NCBI GenBank assembly: GCA_012295275.1
Contig: CM022672.1
Coordinates: 727,943-791,942 of the forward strand
Source of the DNA: Chrysomallon squamiferum
Taxonomy: Eukaryota; Mollusca; Gastropoda; Neomphalida; Peltospiridae
Direction: 5' to 3'
Length of the DNA stretch: 64,000 bases
This document shows positions 11,786 through 25,399 of the stretch, piece by piece (positions within the stretch are counted from its first letter, which is position 1; each line of letters begins with the position of its first letter). Made by a program: the position numbers and the translations under genes. The notes under the pieces were generated by a model. That model worked only from the letters and a program-made list of their open reading frames with translations. It did no database searches and had not been told where the DNA came from.

Positions 11786-12164
11786 TGTTAAATAAAATAA
11801 ATAACTGAAAACTTTGAGAAAATCAGTATTAGCTTAGTTATGGCTTAGTTAATAGGTTTTAATTAATTTCTCTTTCTCTGACACTGTGTCTGTGTGTGTT
11901 GCTTCTGTGTATGTGTGTATCTGTATGTAGGTCTATGTGTATGTATGTATGTGTATCTGTACATACCTCTTTAATAAGAATTTCAGCTTGTTTTTTATTA
12001 TCGGCTAATACTGCAATATGAAGAGCTGTGTGTCCATCTCTACTCTGTTTATTAAGAAGTTCCTTGTTTCTTAGTAACATTTTCTTTGTCAATCTCCCCC
12101 TGTAAACAATCATTGAATTTCTAACTCTATCGTCAGTTACATTTCAGTGACATTAATATAGTCC

Positions 12165-12251
<87 letters not shown>

Positions 12252-14608
12252 CTCTTTATTTCTGTTTCATGTTAAAGAGTGAAGATTATAAATAAAGGTT
12301 TCTATTATATTTTTGAAATGATATGAAGAATATACTTTATAAAATGAACTGAAATTTAAGTAAGATGAATATTATTTTACGGCTTACAGATTGTCTGAAA
12401 TGTTATGAGACATTTTTTACCCAGATCTTCCGAGCAGAGCATCCAAGTGAAACGGGTTGAATCCATTCTTATCGGTGATGGTCAGATCCAGGTTTGGTGA
12501 AGTGAGAAGTGTTTCAGCACAGGAGATTTTATTGTTTAGTACTGCAAAATGGAGCGGAGTTCCCCCATTTGCATCCTAAATGAACATTACATCAATGAAA
12601 ACCTTCTCTTTATTGTGCTTTAACACTCGTGATTACGTGAAATTAGCGGAACAAAATATGATCGTATACTTGGTGTTGATGGATGTGTGCGTGTACGTGT
12701 GTTTGTGTAATTTGATGTCATCACAGAGATTTTAATTATATAATCAAATCGATCAAACAGCCTATTAGTATTTTCATGATATCATGTAATTATAAAATAC
12801 CAAATACTCGCGGATATTTCGATAATATGTAATAGCAAGAATCTATTGTTTCTCAGTACTTTGTTTAACTCGATAAACCTATAACGATTTTCTTGGCATA
12901 AGCTTTACAAACACTGATAGTCAGACGTTATAATTGATTTAATGGTCTAACAGTTAAAATACTACTGCAATATGAACGTTCCTCTTCATAACCGATTTCA
13001 AGAAATTTTGTTTGATGTCAAACACAATGTTAGACAAAAGTCAGTCACTTGTTTACACATTTTGTACTATTTTTCTAAATATATTTTTTAAATAATGGCA
13101 CTAAGCACGTTGTAAGATTTTTGTTTTCGCAGATCACCAAGAACATCTGATATACATGTTTTCTACCACTGAAACAATCTACAGCCTGAGATACGTGTTT
13201 TGTTGAACATGTTACCTCTTTCTCTTTCTTTCTTTATTTATTCGACTGATTTATTCATTTAGAACTTTAATTATTGTAATGTTTCAGAATGATGATAACA
13301 TTACCTGTGCATTGACGTCACATCCTTTCGTGATGAGAACACGTACAAGTTTCGGGTCTCCACTGTGGACCGCGAAGTGTAGAACTGTATAACCCTGCCT
13401 GTCGACTACTTCTAGGTCTGTGTTGGCTCCAATTAGAAAGTTAGCAACATCCACGTGCTTACTATATTTTGATATGTTAAACAAGTGTAGAACTTTAGCA
13501 TTTAATAAAATATTATATATAGCAAGATAGAGAGACAGACAGATAGATAGAAAGATAGGTAGATATATACCGATTAGATATTTAGATTCAAAGAAAATAA
13601 ATGTGCTTATCCAGTTGGAAAATCAAAATTTTTATGACAAGTTATGATAGTTTCACAGATCTGTTTACAATGTGCCTAAATTTAATTTTCATCAATATTC
13701 ACATATATTTTCAGTTTTTCCTCCAGCAATTTCATTAAACAATAATTTATAATTCAGTATATTACAGTAAACCGTACTTGTAGATTGACAAGAAAAGCGC
13801 GGTGTGACCGTTCGAATCTGTCGCATCAATGTTTGCCCCCTTCTTCAAAAACAATTTAACAACTTGAAGTTTTCCTCCTCTAGCAGCCATGTGTAAAGGA
13901 GTGAGGCTCTCGAGTGTGCGAGTTTCCAGCTGGAATTAAAAACAAAAATGTGGTTTAGTCAATTATAGCATTATCGATATTATCATTACTTTTTACAAAA
14001 TAATTTGGAACATTCTATTTTTATCTTGTTATGTAATGTTTTAAATAAATTTAAGAATTAGTGAAGTTAAATCTCAAGATATCCGAAATATTTCTAATAA
14101 AATACATTTTCTATTCTTTTTCTTTAATTTTGTTTTTAATTTTCTTGATAGGTTAATATTATTTTTAGTTAGAATTTTTTAACTTACCAGATCTGGATTT
14201 ATATCTAAAATCTTCTTGATTTTACCAACATCAGAATTTTCTAGAGCGGCCAGAAATTCTTCTGTAGTATCTGGGTTAACCTGCATAAATACAGGCCGAT
14301 TTTGCATAGGTTCTGTATCCGCTGGGAAATATACAAATAATGTTTGATGAAACAAATTGGTTTTTGAATCTTATCGAGTTTCGAACAGTAGATGTTTGAT
14401 TTTTATGATACCATAAACCTGCCTACGTACAAGATACTTCAACATATTTGTCACTTATTTAGAAAAATATATTACAAAATTAATTTTTATCAATAGAACA
14501 TTAACTTTGTAAAACGAAATATATTGCAAAATTAGTTATATCAGTATATTACTAATTTTAAAGAAACAATAAACCAGAAAGTAGTAACAAATACTAATCA
14601 ATTTTTAC

Positions 14609-14778
14609 CTTCCCCTGAATTCTCACTGTGAAAAAAGTCTTTTCAAGCCTAAAGGCAGGTGTAACTTCGAGGCTGGAAGGCAGCAGGCCGGATTAAAATA
14701 AAAAGAATATGATTCAAATACGACCATGAGATCACCATTGTCTTCAACTTTGACAACTATTCCCACTTTACCAAGATA
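14609..14778 (-). pseudogene. Gene A exon 7 (SH3_15) with a 1-bp insertion
   Basis: The exon encodes YLGKVGIVVKVEDNGDLMVV and a conserved [11 protein letters not shown]. It is 170 bp, whereas the phase of the next exon (starting CG-GAT at 14321) requires 169. Compared with gene B (GGACTTTATCGCAGTGAG), the copy here has a run of six T (AGACTTTTTTCACAGTGAG), which causes a frameshift and TGA within a few codons. A 9-bp in-frame deletion also removes Ser-Asp-Pro. A homopolymer sequencing error is possible for the extra T. Confidence 0.75.
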
Positions 14779-15399
14779 CTGAAACATAAACATTTCAAAC
14801 ATTTCAAACATTATTTGAAAATGTAGGTATTACAAAATATCAGAATGTGACGAAATTAAATTTGTTATTTACTTTACCAAGACACTGTCACAGCAAAAAT
14901 ATTGAAACCATAAAAACTGCTACACTATTAAAAGTGTATTATATTTTATAAACATGCTGAGACAATAACACAACTACTTCAGTTAAATCTTATACCCGTT
15001 TTAATACGTACAGTCACAAAGACACACATTTAGGCGTATACACAAATAGACGCAGACATATACACGCAATAAATACATACACATACATTAATATACACGT
15101 ACAAAGATACATATGTACATTTACACACACATACGTGCATATATACACACACTTATAATGTACAAGTCTATAAAAGCACACACGTATATTCTATTGTAAA
15201 GAGAGAGAAATTAAATACAGAACCTTCTGACGCAACCTTCAGAATAACAACGTATTTAACATGCTAAACAGTATGTCAGTATCTAAAATGACAAAACAAA
15301 CCTCTGTCAGTTTACTAAGCCAGACTCCGTGATCTTTCTGTAAGCGTTGCACCGTCTCCTTGTCATCAAGAATCCTCACCACATCACCTATTTTGAACT

Positions 15400-16480
15400 G
15401 TAATAACAACACAATAAACTTAAAAAGTGATAAACTGTAATAACATAGCAAATAAAATTAAACACCACCTTTCTCAAACTGTAATATCAACAAAAATAAA
15501 CTTAAACACTACCTTTTTAAACTGTAATAACAACATAGACAAATTTAAACAGTAATAACAAGGTAAGTTAAATTCAACCATACCTTACTTAAACTGTAAT
15601 AAGAACACAAATAAATTCTAAAAGTACCCTTCTCAAACTGTAAGTAAATTCAACCATACCTTACTTAATCTGTAATAACAACACAAAAAAGTTAAATACT
15701 ATCTTTCTTAAATTGTAACTATAAAACAACAGAAATAAACTTAAACACTATCTTACTTAAGCTGTAATAGAAACACAAATAAACTTAAACATTATCCTTT
15801 TATAACTGTAATTAAAGTAACAACAAAAATAAAATTAAACAATATTAATACACTCGAACACTACCTTTCTTAAAATGTAACAACAAGACAAATAAACTTA
15901 AACACTATCTTTGTTAAACAGTAATAAGAACACAAATAAACTTAAACATTAAAATGTAATTAAAATAACAAGATCAAATTAAACGCTGCCTTCATTGAAT
16001 TGTAATCTAAATATAAAACAAATACACCATAAAGAGTAGCTCACTTAAACTGTAATTATGACATAAATAATCAATAGCTTTCTTAAACTGTAATAATAAT
16101 AATAAAAAAAATTAAACACATCCTCTCTTAAATTGTGAATTAAAATAACAATAGAAATGAATTTTGTTGAACTGTAATCAAAATATAAACAGAGATAAAC
16201 TTAACGAGTAGCTTATTTCTACTGTAATAACGACACAAATAAACTTAAACACTACCTTTCTTAAACTGTTATAACGACACAAATAAACTTAAACACTACC
16301 TTTCTTAAACTGTAATAACAACACAAATACACTTAAATACTACCTTTCTCAAACTGTTATAACAACACAAATAAACTTAAACACTATCTTTCTTAAACTA
16401 TTATAACAATATAAATAAACATAAATACTACCTTTCTTACTGTTATTAAAATAACAACACAAATAAACTTAAGAATCAAT
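15400..16480. repeat. Diverged splice-site-derived repeat in gene A intron 5
   Basis: Degenerate units of about 44 bp resemble TACCTTTCTTAAACTGTAAT followed by AACAACACAAATAAACTTAA and ACAC. The minus strand of each unit looks like the acceptor and first bases of gene A exon 6. This is an older, more diverged counterpart of the array at 36690-37880 in gene B. Confidence 0.85.
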
Positions 16481-16710
16481 ACGTACTGGCATTATGAAAG
16501 AAATATACAGAAAGAAGTACAAGGGCAACAAGAAAATAAATCAATAAACTTAATAATAATAATAATTGATTTAACATGGAGAAACGTGAAATTAAAATAA
16601 TTATAACGATTATTACAATGAACTAATTTACTTGACAAAGAAAGTTATCTAGTTTCAAATGATATGTTTACAAATAAAATAATTATTCACAAAGTATTTT
16701 AGTATCAGAC

Positions 16711-16778
16711 CTTAGGTTTACTCGATTAATCTTTTCTTCCTTCGTCTAATTCATTCCAGAGTTTGACAACAGCAGCAT
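16711..16778 (-). pseudogene. Gene A exon 5, acceptor lost and in-frame stop
   Basis: This aligns base for base with gene B exon 5 (39513-39446, 68 bp). The AG acceptor reads AT here (ATATGCTGC against AGATGCTGC), and the Ser codon TCA in B reads TAA. Skipping the exon would join phase 1 to phase 0 and shift the frame. The nearest cryptic AG sites that keep the frame still include the TAA. Confidence 0.75.
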
Positions 16779-16859
16779 ATGAAAACAGTAATATTAACAG
16801 AATGTATTTAAAAAACTCACTACTAAACACTATTATATAAATATCTTAACAATATATAA

Positions 16860-17090
16860 ATACTAGAATGTTATGAAATGTAAATTTTAGTGTCACTTAG
16901 AATGTTTCAAAATGTAAATATAAGTGTACATAGAATGTTTTAACGTGCAAATATCAGTGTTACTTAGAATATTTGAACAGGTAAATTCTATACATATATT
17001 AGTGTTACACTAAATAATTAAAATATAAATGTTAGTGTGCATAGAATATTTTAACATATAAATATCAGTGCTATTTAAAATAGTTTAACA
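16860..17090. repeat. Degenerate roughly 30-bp repeat in gene A intron 4
   Basis: Units of the type AATGTTTTAACATGTAAATA with TCAGTGTTACTTAG recur. A longer version occupies 39590-39990 in the matching intron of gene B. Confidence 0.7.
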
Positions 17091-18797
17091 TCTAAAAGGA
17101 AATTTTACCTAGAACGGGCAAATGGTGAGGGTAACACTGAGGACCTTGTCCAGGTTGAATACACTGGACATCAACTTGACCCTGATGACCAACACAACAC
17201 GTAGTTGTCTCCTCTGTCTCCCAGGCAACAGTGACTGCAGATTTGTAGGATTTGGAATCGTGATCGATAATCCCTATCACTGTCCCTGTTTTACCTGGTC
17301 CACCTGTAAAGTATTTGTCCGTATTTCATTTCGTTATATTTAAAGTTTGGTTGGTTTCTAAATCAATCACACATGTAGATATAAAGGTAAAGAGACCCGA
17401 TTCAGAATGGATAAGCCAAGCAGTATAATACTGATATCTTAAATAAGAGGAAAACGAAGGGAGATGAATTATAGCAAAGAATAGTCGATTAACGCCTGTT
17501 AATTTATTTGTTGCTGTACGTTTAAATCAAAACAGTTTATTTATATTCACCGTCTTTGTCACCCTGGTTTCTGTGTGTTCCACGAACAACCACAGCGCTA
17601 GGAAAGATACCGTAAGTTGGAATCTTAGGCGTGGTGAACCGTGAAGATACCTGACAGCTACACAAGAAAATGAAAATGAAAAACACTTTAAATAATAACA
17701 TTAAACTTTAGAATTAACACCAAATTTTAAATATTAAAGCATTTGCTGTTTCAGTTATTCTTTATCTTTATTTTGTTTTGTAATTTATTTACCCTTCTGA
17801 TGTCGGCGTGTCGTATCGAACAAAGTCGTGTGAACGATCATGTTTTCCCATGAAGTAACACAAAGAACACAAGTGTAAATCTTCACATTTCTTACACGAC
17901 CATCTCATTCCTTTTATACCTTTCTCTTCACATCCATTACAAACTTTACCTTTGTGACGAACTCCTGAAAACAGAAAAAGAATAATAATAATAATAAATT
18001 AAAAATAAAATAAAACTAATAAAATTAAATTAAATAGAATTACAAAATGAAGGGAGTAATATGATAGACCTCTCCGAGAAATATTTACTTATCTTATTAA
18101 TTAAAAGAAGTAATTAAATACGCAAGAAAAGAGGTAATATAAATAAGTAACACTACTAAATTTAAGAACATATTCCAGGCTAAAAAGTGAATAAAAGTAA
18201 ATAAAATATGTGTAAAACTAAAATAATATGAAAAATGTTTCACCTGTTGGGCCATTGTCAAAAATTCGTAACTCAAACGTCTCTCGTTTTCCAGCTGAGC
18301 AAATTGTTACATTTCCGTTGTCCCAAATCACTGTACATGTTTTATCTTCATAAGACGTTACTGTTCCCAGATGACCTTCACCTCCATCTAGTTCTTCTTG
18401 TGACCAGTCAGGACCTCGCACAACGCGTAAACCAACAGCCACCATGTTATCTGATTAAGACTAAAATTGAAATAGAAAAAACTTTATTTGCTATAGACTA
18501 AATGTGTAGCTTTTTCACATGACAAAAATAAATATTTCTCTTTCTTTTGAAAATGATCACCAAGGAAATCGAAAGAAAAACAGTCACTGGAAATTCTTGA
18601 TAACAATAAAGTGTATGTAATAAACTGATAACAAATTCTTTTAAATAAATAAAGTGTATATAAACATTTTTTTTTATACGAGAAGTGTTTGCATGTGAGA
18701 CATATTTCCCTTTCTTCTGACAGTGATCAACAAGGAAATCGAAACTGAATAACACATCACCTTAAATTCCTGATAATATTCCTAAAACAATTCTACC

Positions 18798-19078
<281 letters not shown>

Positions 19079-20118
19079 TCTAGTACTACGATCACTGCTT
19101 TTACTTCTATTGCTGCCGATAAAGCCCAAGTTAATACTGTGATATTAAAACTTTTATAAACTGATAATTAAAATATTTCCTGGTTCACAGTCAAAAACGT
19201 GATTGTTTTAAATTTTTATTTTTACTTATTTAGCTTATTATTTAAGAAATTTAAGAAATAATAAAGGTATCTTCAAGTTGACAGAATAATCTAATGAAAT
19301 CAGATTTGATTGACTTTTTAAACTGAAAATGGCCACTGAAGTCTATTTCTTAAAACAATTTATTTTCTTTTGGTTTAAATTTGGGAAAAACGTTCCTCAT
19401 TATATAGATATCTTTGTCTGTTTTCTTTATTTCTTTTCTTTCCTTATGCTTATTTATTTATTTATTTACTTATTCCTTTCTATTTATGTATTTACTTATT
19501 CCTCTAATTTATTATTGTAACGGTGACTTGTAATTATATCACTAGAATTTGTAAAACTCATGAGCAGTTTGAATGGATAAAGCCGAAAGAGCCATTAGCT
19601 GGTAAGATAATAATGAAAATAAAATAAATGTTTGATTTGACGATCTAAAGTAAACCTAGACAACTGTATATTTGTTTATATTTGACCCAGCGGTAAATCC
19701 CAAATGATACCTAGCACCACTGATTTAAAATAAGACAAATAATTAAAAAAAGAAAAAAAAATAAGAAAAAAAAGAAAAAGAAAGAAAAAAGAAGAAAAGA
19801 TATTTTTGTAAACATATAAATAAAATATTTCCTGGAATGACAATTAGAAACGTAATTGTTTTAAGTTATAATTATTTATTCTTTCAGCTTATTATTTCAA
19901 TTCACACACTTAGACAGAAGTAATAATAATTAAAGTTGAGATATTTAGCTAAGATGAAAGAAGTAAAGTTTAGTTTCAGACACGTTTTATCTAAAAAGCT
20001 GTTTGAGCCGTTGTTAACAAAAATTATGTTGTCGTTGTACACTTTGTCAGAAATTAAACAATTCTACACAAAACACCTTTATAAATAAAGTTTTTGTCTA
20101 AATCATATTTGTACTTAC

Positions 20119-20200
20119 CTGTATGAAATTAACAGATGCTGTCATCGAAATGTATTTGCAAAATCTTTTGAGGAAATTGATATTTAACATGTAATCTGTA
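20119..20200 (-). promoter_or_regulatory. Candidate non-coding first exon of gene A (copy 1), 3' end at 20119
   Basis: The minus strand reads TTAATTTCATACAG then GTAAGTAC, a near-perfect splice donor. Sequence upstream of it (GATTTTGCAAATACATTT) is kept at 25234 onward and upstream of gene B. The 5' limit is unknown and the end given here is arbitrary. Confidence 0.45.
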
Positions 20201-20262
20201 GATAATACTTGAAAAACTGGTCAGTGTGTTCACATTTAGTCATACAAATGATGAAGACACAT

Positions 20263-20470
20263 TAATATTTTATTTTATTTTATTTTATTTTATTTTATTT
20301 TATTTTATTTTATTTTATTTTATTTTATTTTATTTTATTTTGTTTTGTTTTGTTTTATTTTATTTTACTAATTCTTTATTTATTTATTTATTTATTTACG
20401 GTAATACATTATATAATTTTATTTTATTTTACTGATTTATTTATTTATTTATTATTTTACTTATTTCATT
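20263..20470. repeat. TTTTA/TTTA pentamer and tetramer tract
   Basis: (TATTT)n with a short TGTTT variant section, then TTTA repeats. Confidence 0.9.
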
Positions 20471-21837
20471 ATTTCATTATTTATTTTTGATAAAAAAAAA
20501 TACATAAACTAAAACATTATAAATAAAACAGTTACCACTTTTTTATTCGAATGATAAAAATTAATAAATAAAAATAATAAGAAGAAAAAGAAAAACAAAA
20601 ACAATAAATAAAAAATCTTATATAATTCATACAGTATTGTCTTATTTGTCATTGTTTTCAGGTATCTAAAACAAAAGTTAAAGCTATTCAACTGACCAGT
20701 AAGTCTGGAAATGCATTAATTCAATTGCTGAATGAAAATTATATATCACTTACTTAATAAATCCACGGTATATATTTAGAACAAATATTTCATTAAAATA
20801 AGCAATCTGGACTTCATTTGTTGAAAATGATCAATGTACATGGAGGAAACATTTTTACTTGACTTTGATAAATATTAATTATTATTATTATTACTTTTTT
20901 TTTTCTATTTATTTGTTTGATTTCATTTGCATGAATAAACAAAATTTTAAAATGATTAAATCAGGATTAAATTATCAAACATTATTATTTATCTATTTGC
21001 TTTACTTTGAAGAAATAAACGACAAATGTACAAAATTTCACTACTATAACCGATTAAAAAAAAAAAAAAAAAAACAATTAAGGAAGAAGAAATTAAATAA
21101 TAATAATGTTATTAAAAAGAATAACAATTCTTTACAAAAAATATAACAAACACAATGAAATTATTTCCACATTAAATTTCATCATACTAGAACATTTATA
21201 CAAGAATAATAACTAAGAAAAAGAAAACAAAACTTCTGAAAAACACCCAGAGATAAATAACAACATACAACTTAATCACAAATTGTTTCCATCTTGAAGT
21301 GTTTCTTTAATAGTGTTTGTTTCCTTTGATAGTGTGTGCATACTAGCTAAAAAACCCACGAAAACAATTCGTCTCCTTCATAGATTATAGGTATCATTTA
21401 AAACAATTGTCTAAACACAATAAAAGCACTGCATTTCTAAAACAGTAGCATTATATGTGAGTCTAGGAAAGGATCTTTGACAGTCATAAAGTATGACAAG
21501 AAAATAAATATCTCTTAATGATGCATGCAGGCTGTCTAATAATAATAATAAAAATAACAACAACAACAACAACACAAACAACGACAACAATAATGATAAT
21601 AATAACTGGAGTATAAAAAACATGACGATAACATTTTTAAGTTACATCAAAAGAATATTTTAAAGAAGCACTATAAAGAAGAACTATTTTTAAAATAAAG
21701 ATGTATTTTTATGTCTAAAGTATTTTTCTCTTTCGTTTTCAGTAGCAGTAATTTTAGAATCTAGGAAGTATGCAGTGGATTAAAAGTTTGAGCTTTGTAT
21801 ATAATTGAAAGAAAAACGACAAGTTAAATATAAAAAG

Positions 21838-21875
<38 letters not shown>

Positions 21876-21908
21876 TATTATTATTATTATTATTGTTATT
21901 ATTATTAT
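21838..21908. repeat. AAT tract directly followed by ATT tract (inverted microsatellite)
   Basis: (AAT)n switches to (ATT)n at about 21873, forming a near-perfect palindrome able to form a hairpin. Confidence 0.85.
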
Positions 21909-23298
21909 ATAAGTTTAGGCATCTTTCTTCGACTTTTAAAGCTATCGCAGTTTTATTTTATTAAGTAAATAAAAATAAAAATAAACAGAAATAAATGAAC
22001 AAATAAATAAATGTAATAAAAAATAGCGCTTCTAATGGTGATGATTAGTTGACTTTATGTACTTGTTTGAAATTTAAACCTTTCATAAGTAATAAATTCA
22101 TACTAAACTTTATCAGAATGCAATTTTTCTTTCCACTAACTTCGTACTTCATAAAAACTACTGTCTACAAGAACTTTTATAAAATATGGAATGGAAGATT
22201 CATTTTGTAAAACTAAGCAGAATTAACATCTGATAGAACTAATAAGATTAGGGAACAGGTATTTTCTCATGAAAATATACAAAAATCACTAACATGTTGC
22301 TGATATCTCACTATTTTTGTTGTTATCATTATTTCTCTTTTAATTTTAAGAAAAATAAAGCCGCAGCCCAAATTATTTCAAAGTGTGCACTGCTTGGATC
22401 ACCACAGGATCTTTACATTTTATATTTAAATTTTATTTATTTACTTATTTTTTCAATTAACTTCTTATTTGGTCCACCATTGGTTTAAGCTCGTCTGACC
22501 TAGCATCAACCAGATTACCTCCCTTTATGGGGGCGGAGTTACGTATGCTGTGCTGAGGGGTCAACTGATACTCAAATGTAATCTGTAAATAATACTTGCA
22601 AAACAAATCAGTTTGCTCTAAATTTAGGGAGCGAAATGACGCAGGTGTTTGAGTGTTTGCTAATTTCATTTATTTAATAAATTTATTAGCTTATTTACTT
22701 ACTTATTTATTTATTATTATTGTTCTTGTAGTTGTAGTTGTTGTTGTTGTTGATATTAAAGTTTAGTTTCAAACACGTTTTATCTAAAAAGCTGTTAAGT
22801 TTCCTTGTCAGTAATTGTGTTGTCGTTGTACATTAGGAGAAATCTGAAATCTTCTGCCGAGATACTTCGAAAAAAAAAAAAAAAATCTTTAATTGTTGCA
22901 ATTATTACTATTTTGTGGCAGTGATTTTGTTGATATTATTTTGATCCATTGATATCTTATATTAACATGATTTATATTTTATTATTGATTATGATAATTT
23001 AATTACTGATTTTTGACAGATATAAGAATTTTAAAAATGTAACTTTCAATTTCTGTCTGATTTGCCTCCGAATTAAAAATTGCTGCATTCTAGGTTAATT
23101 TTTTAAATTTATTTGTTTTTAATTTAATTATTATTATTTTTTTTAATATATACATACTTTCTAAAATTATGTTTACACACACACACACACAATATTTACT
23201 TGGTGTAAAGGGTAAACTGAAACCTGTCTGATGAGTTAGTTTCACCTTAACTTTTTTATAGCTGATTTACTTTTAAAACGTTAACACAGTGTGGTCGT

Positions 23299-23301
<3 letters not shown>

Positions 23302-23364
<63 letters not shown>
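23302..23364. repeat. (TC)n microsatellite
   Basis: A TC tract followed by TGTTTCATGTTAAAGACTGAAG. The flank also appears next to the TC tract at 12253 (TGTTTCATGTTAAAGAGTGAAG), so a larger unit containing the TC tract was copied. Confidence 0.9.
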
Positions 23365-23368
<4 letters not shown>

Positions 23369-23734
23369 CATGTTAAAGACTGAAGATGATAAATAAAGGT
23401 TTCTATTATAATTTTGTAAAGTTTATTTCAAAGAATGTTGTGATATTTAAAATTGACTTGTACATAATTCAGTGCAATCAATCAAACAAAACTGCATTAA
23501 AATATTCATATAATGATAAATACAATTATTCTGTCATTATTTCATTTGAAATTTAATGGGTTTTTTTTTTTTTTTACATTGTTTCTTGATCTGTCTGTGT
23601 GTCTGAACAGGTATCTGTATGTCAGTCAAAGAAATATAAAATTAGAGAAACAACCGCACCAATGAAAGATGGTAAGCTCAGAGGAAAAAAAGAAGAAAAA
23701 ACAGTTTAAAAACGTGACCTAATGTGAAATTGGA

Positions 23735-24010
23735 TTCATCGCATAAGATTTATAATCTCGAGTTCTAATCTTGTCTTAGGTATCATGTCTCCTCTTTTCT
23801 TTATTCTGCACGTTCATAGTCACTTTGAGGGGCACCTGGGCGGAACAGTTTTGTCGTAAAACGTCATAAGATCGGAAAACAAACCTGACAGAAGATCTGT
23901 AATCTCGAGTTTTAATCCGGTGTCAGGTATCATGTCTGATCTTTTCTCTATTGTGCACGTTCAGGTTAGTTTTAGCACCTGTTCACAATGATCAGCTTTA
24001 GGGGCACCTT
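23735..24010. repeat. Two direct copies of a roughly 140-150 bp unit
   Basis: Both copies share AATCTCGAGTT, AGGTATCATGTCT, TGCACGTTCA and AGGGGCACCT in the same order. GAGTTTTAATCC resembles a tRNA B box, so a SINE fragment is possible, but no A box was confirmed. Confidence 0.55.
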
Positions 24011-24137
24011 GGAAAACTGCAGTTTCAATGATGAGAAAGAAAAGTACATTTATTATTATTATTATTAATTAATTAATTTATTTATTATAACTAATTTATT
24101 ATTATTCGTTTACTTTATTATTATAATTATTATTATA

Positions 24138-24173
<36 letters not shown>

Positions 24174-25233
24174 GGATCAGCTTATTTATTTCACAAAAAT
24201 ACAATAATAACAACTATATAACATTACAGTAATAATTTTATCAGCAAACACAGTAACATACATAATGACATACACTGATATATATACACATACAAATATA
24301 TATACACACCAACACACATATGAATACAGCTAGATGTTACTGTTTACCAGTTCATTCCGATTATTTCAGTGTGCATGCCATTTTCTTCATATTAAAGCTT
24401 TTACAAGTAATAAATTCGTAGTAAAAATTTATAAGAATGCAATTATTCTTATCTTGGCTCCAATTTGATCGTTCTAACAATTTTACTAGGACATTTAAAA
24501 CTCAGGAGCAGTTTGACTTGATAATGGCGAATGAATCACTGACTATTAAGCTAATCCTGAAAACTAAAAATGTTGGATTTGGGGATCAAAATAAAGATAG
24601 CGAGTATTAGTACCTTTGTTTACATTTAAAATATTTCTTGGTTTGTCAGTTGCTAACGTGATGCTTTAAATTTTATTTATTTATTAATTTAATTTTTTAA
24701 TTGTTTTAATTGTTTTACTTCTTTTTTTATAGTTTTCAGCTTATAATTTTGCTTTCGACATTTACACAGAAGTAAAAATAATTAAAGTTTATCTAAAAAG
24801 CTGTTAGCTTCCTTGATAACAGTTGTTTTGTCGTTTTAGCCTAGGAGAGAAACAACTTGTAATTTTATCCTTGTATCGGGGTAACAGTGATATTTTGTCA
24901 GAATTATCATAGTGTCATTTTATAAACATATAATTAAAATATTTCCTCGAATGACAATTAGAAATGAGAATGCTTTAAGTTATAATTTCTGATTCTCTTC
25001 CCTTATTATTTCAATTCAGACATTTAGACATAAAGTAAAAATAATTAAAGTTGAGATATTTTAGCTAAAATGAAAGAAGTAAAGTCTAGTTTCGGTTACG
25101 TTTTATCTAAAAATCAGTTTGCGTCGTTGTTAATAATCATTATGCTGTCGTTGCACACTAGGTTAGAAATTAAATACTTCAACTCAAAACACGTTTATAA
25201 ATAAAATTTATAATTAAATCATATGTTAGTTAC

Positions 25234-25330
25234 CTGTGTGAAATTAACAGATTTTCGCAAGAAAATGTATTTTCAAAATCTTTTGAGGAAATTGAAACTT
25301 ACTGTATAATCTACAAATATAACTTGAATT
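25234..25330 (-). promoter_or_regulatory. Candidate non-coding first exon, copy 3, 3' end at 25234
   Basis: The minus strand reads GTTAATTTCACACAG then GTAACTAAC. It matches the leader-exon copies ending at 20119 and 42005. It could serve gene A as an alternative start. The 5' limit is unknown. Confidence 0.35.
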
Positions 25331-25399
25331 GTGTTCCAAAATTAATCATCCAAATGATGTAGGACATTAATAGATTATTATATTTATTTATTTATTTAA

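Noticed and set aside
17122-17343. Conserved + strand open frame (also at 40019-40240 and 52081-52326)
   Set aside because: It is the antisense shadow of MIB/HERC2 exon 4; conservation comes from the minus-strand coding exon.
18235-18501. Conserved + strand open frame (also at 41083-41451 and 53569-53832)
   Set aside because: Antisense shadow of exon 1 of the three Mind bomb-like genes.
22370-22570. Possible coding exon or promoter (GGGGGCGGAG at about 22528)
   Set aside because: No splice support or family match; one GC-box-like site is not enough to call a promoter.
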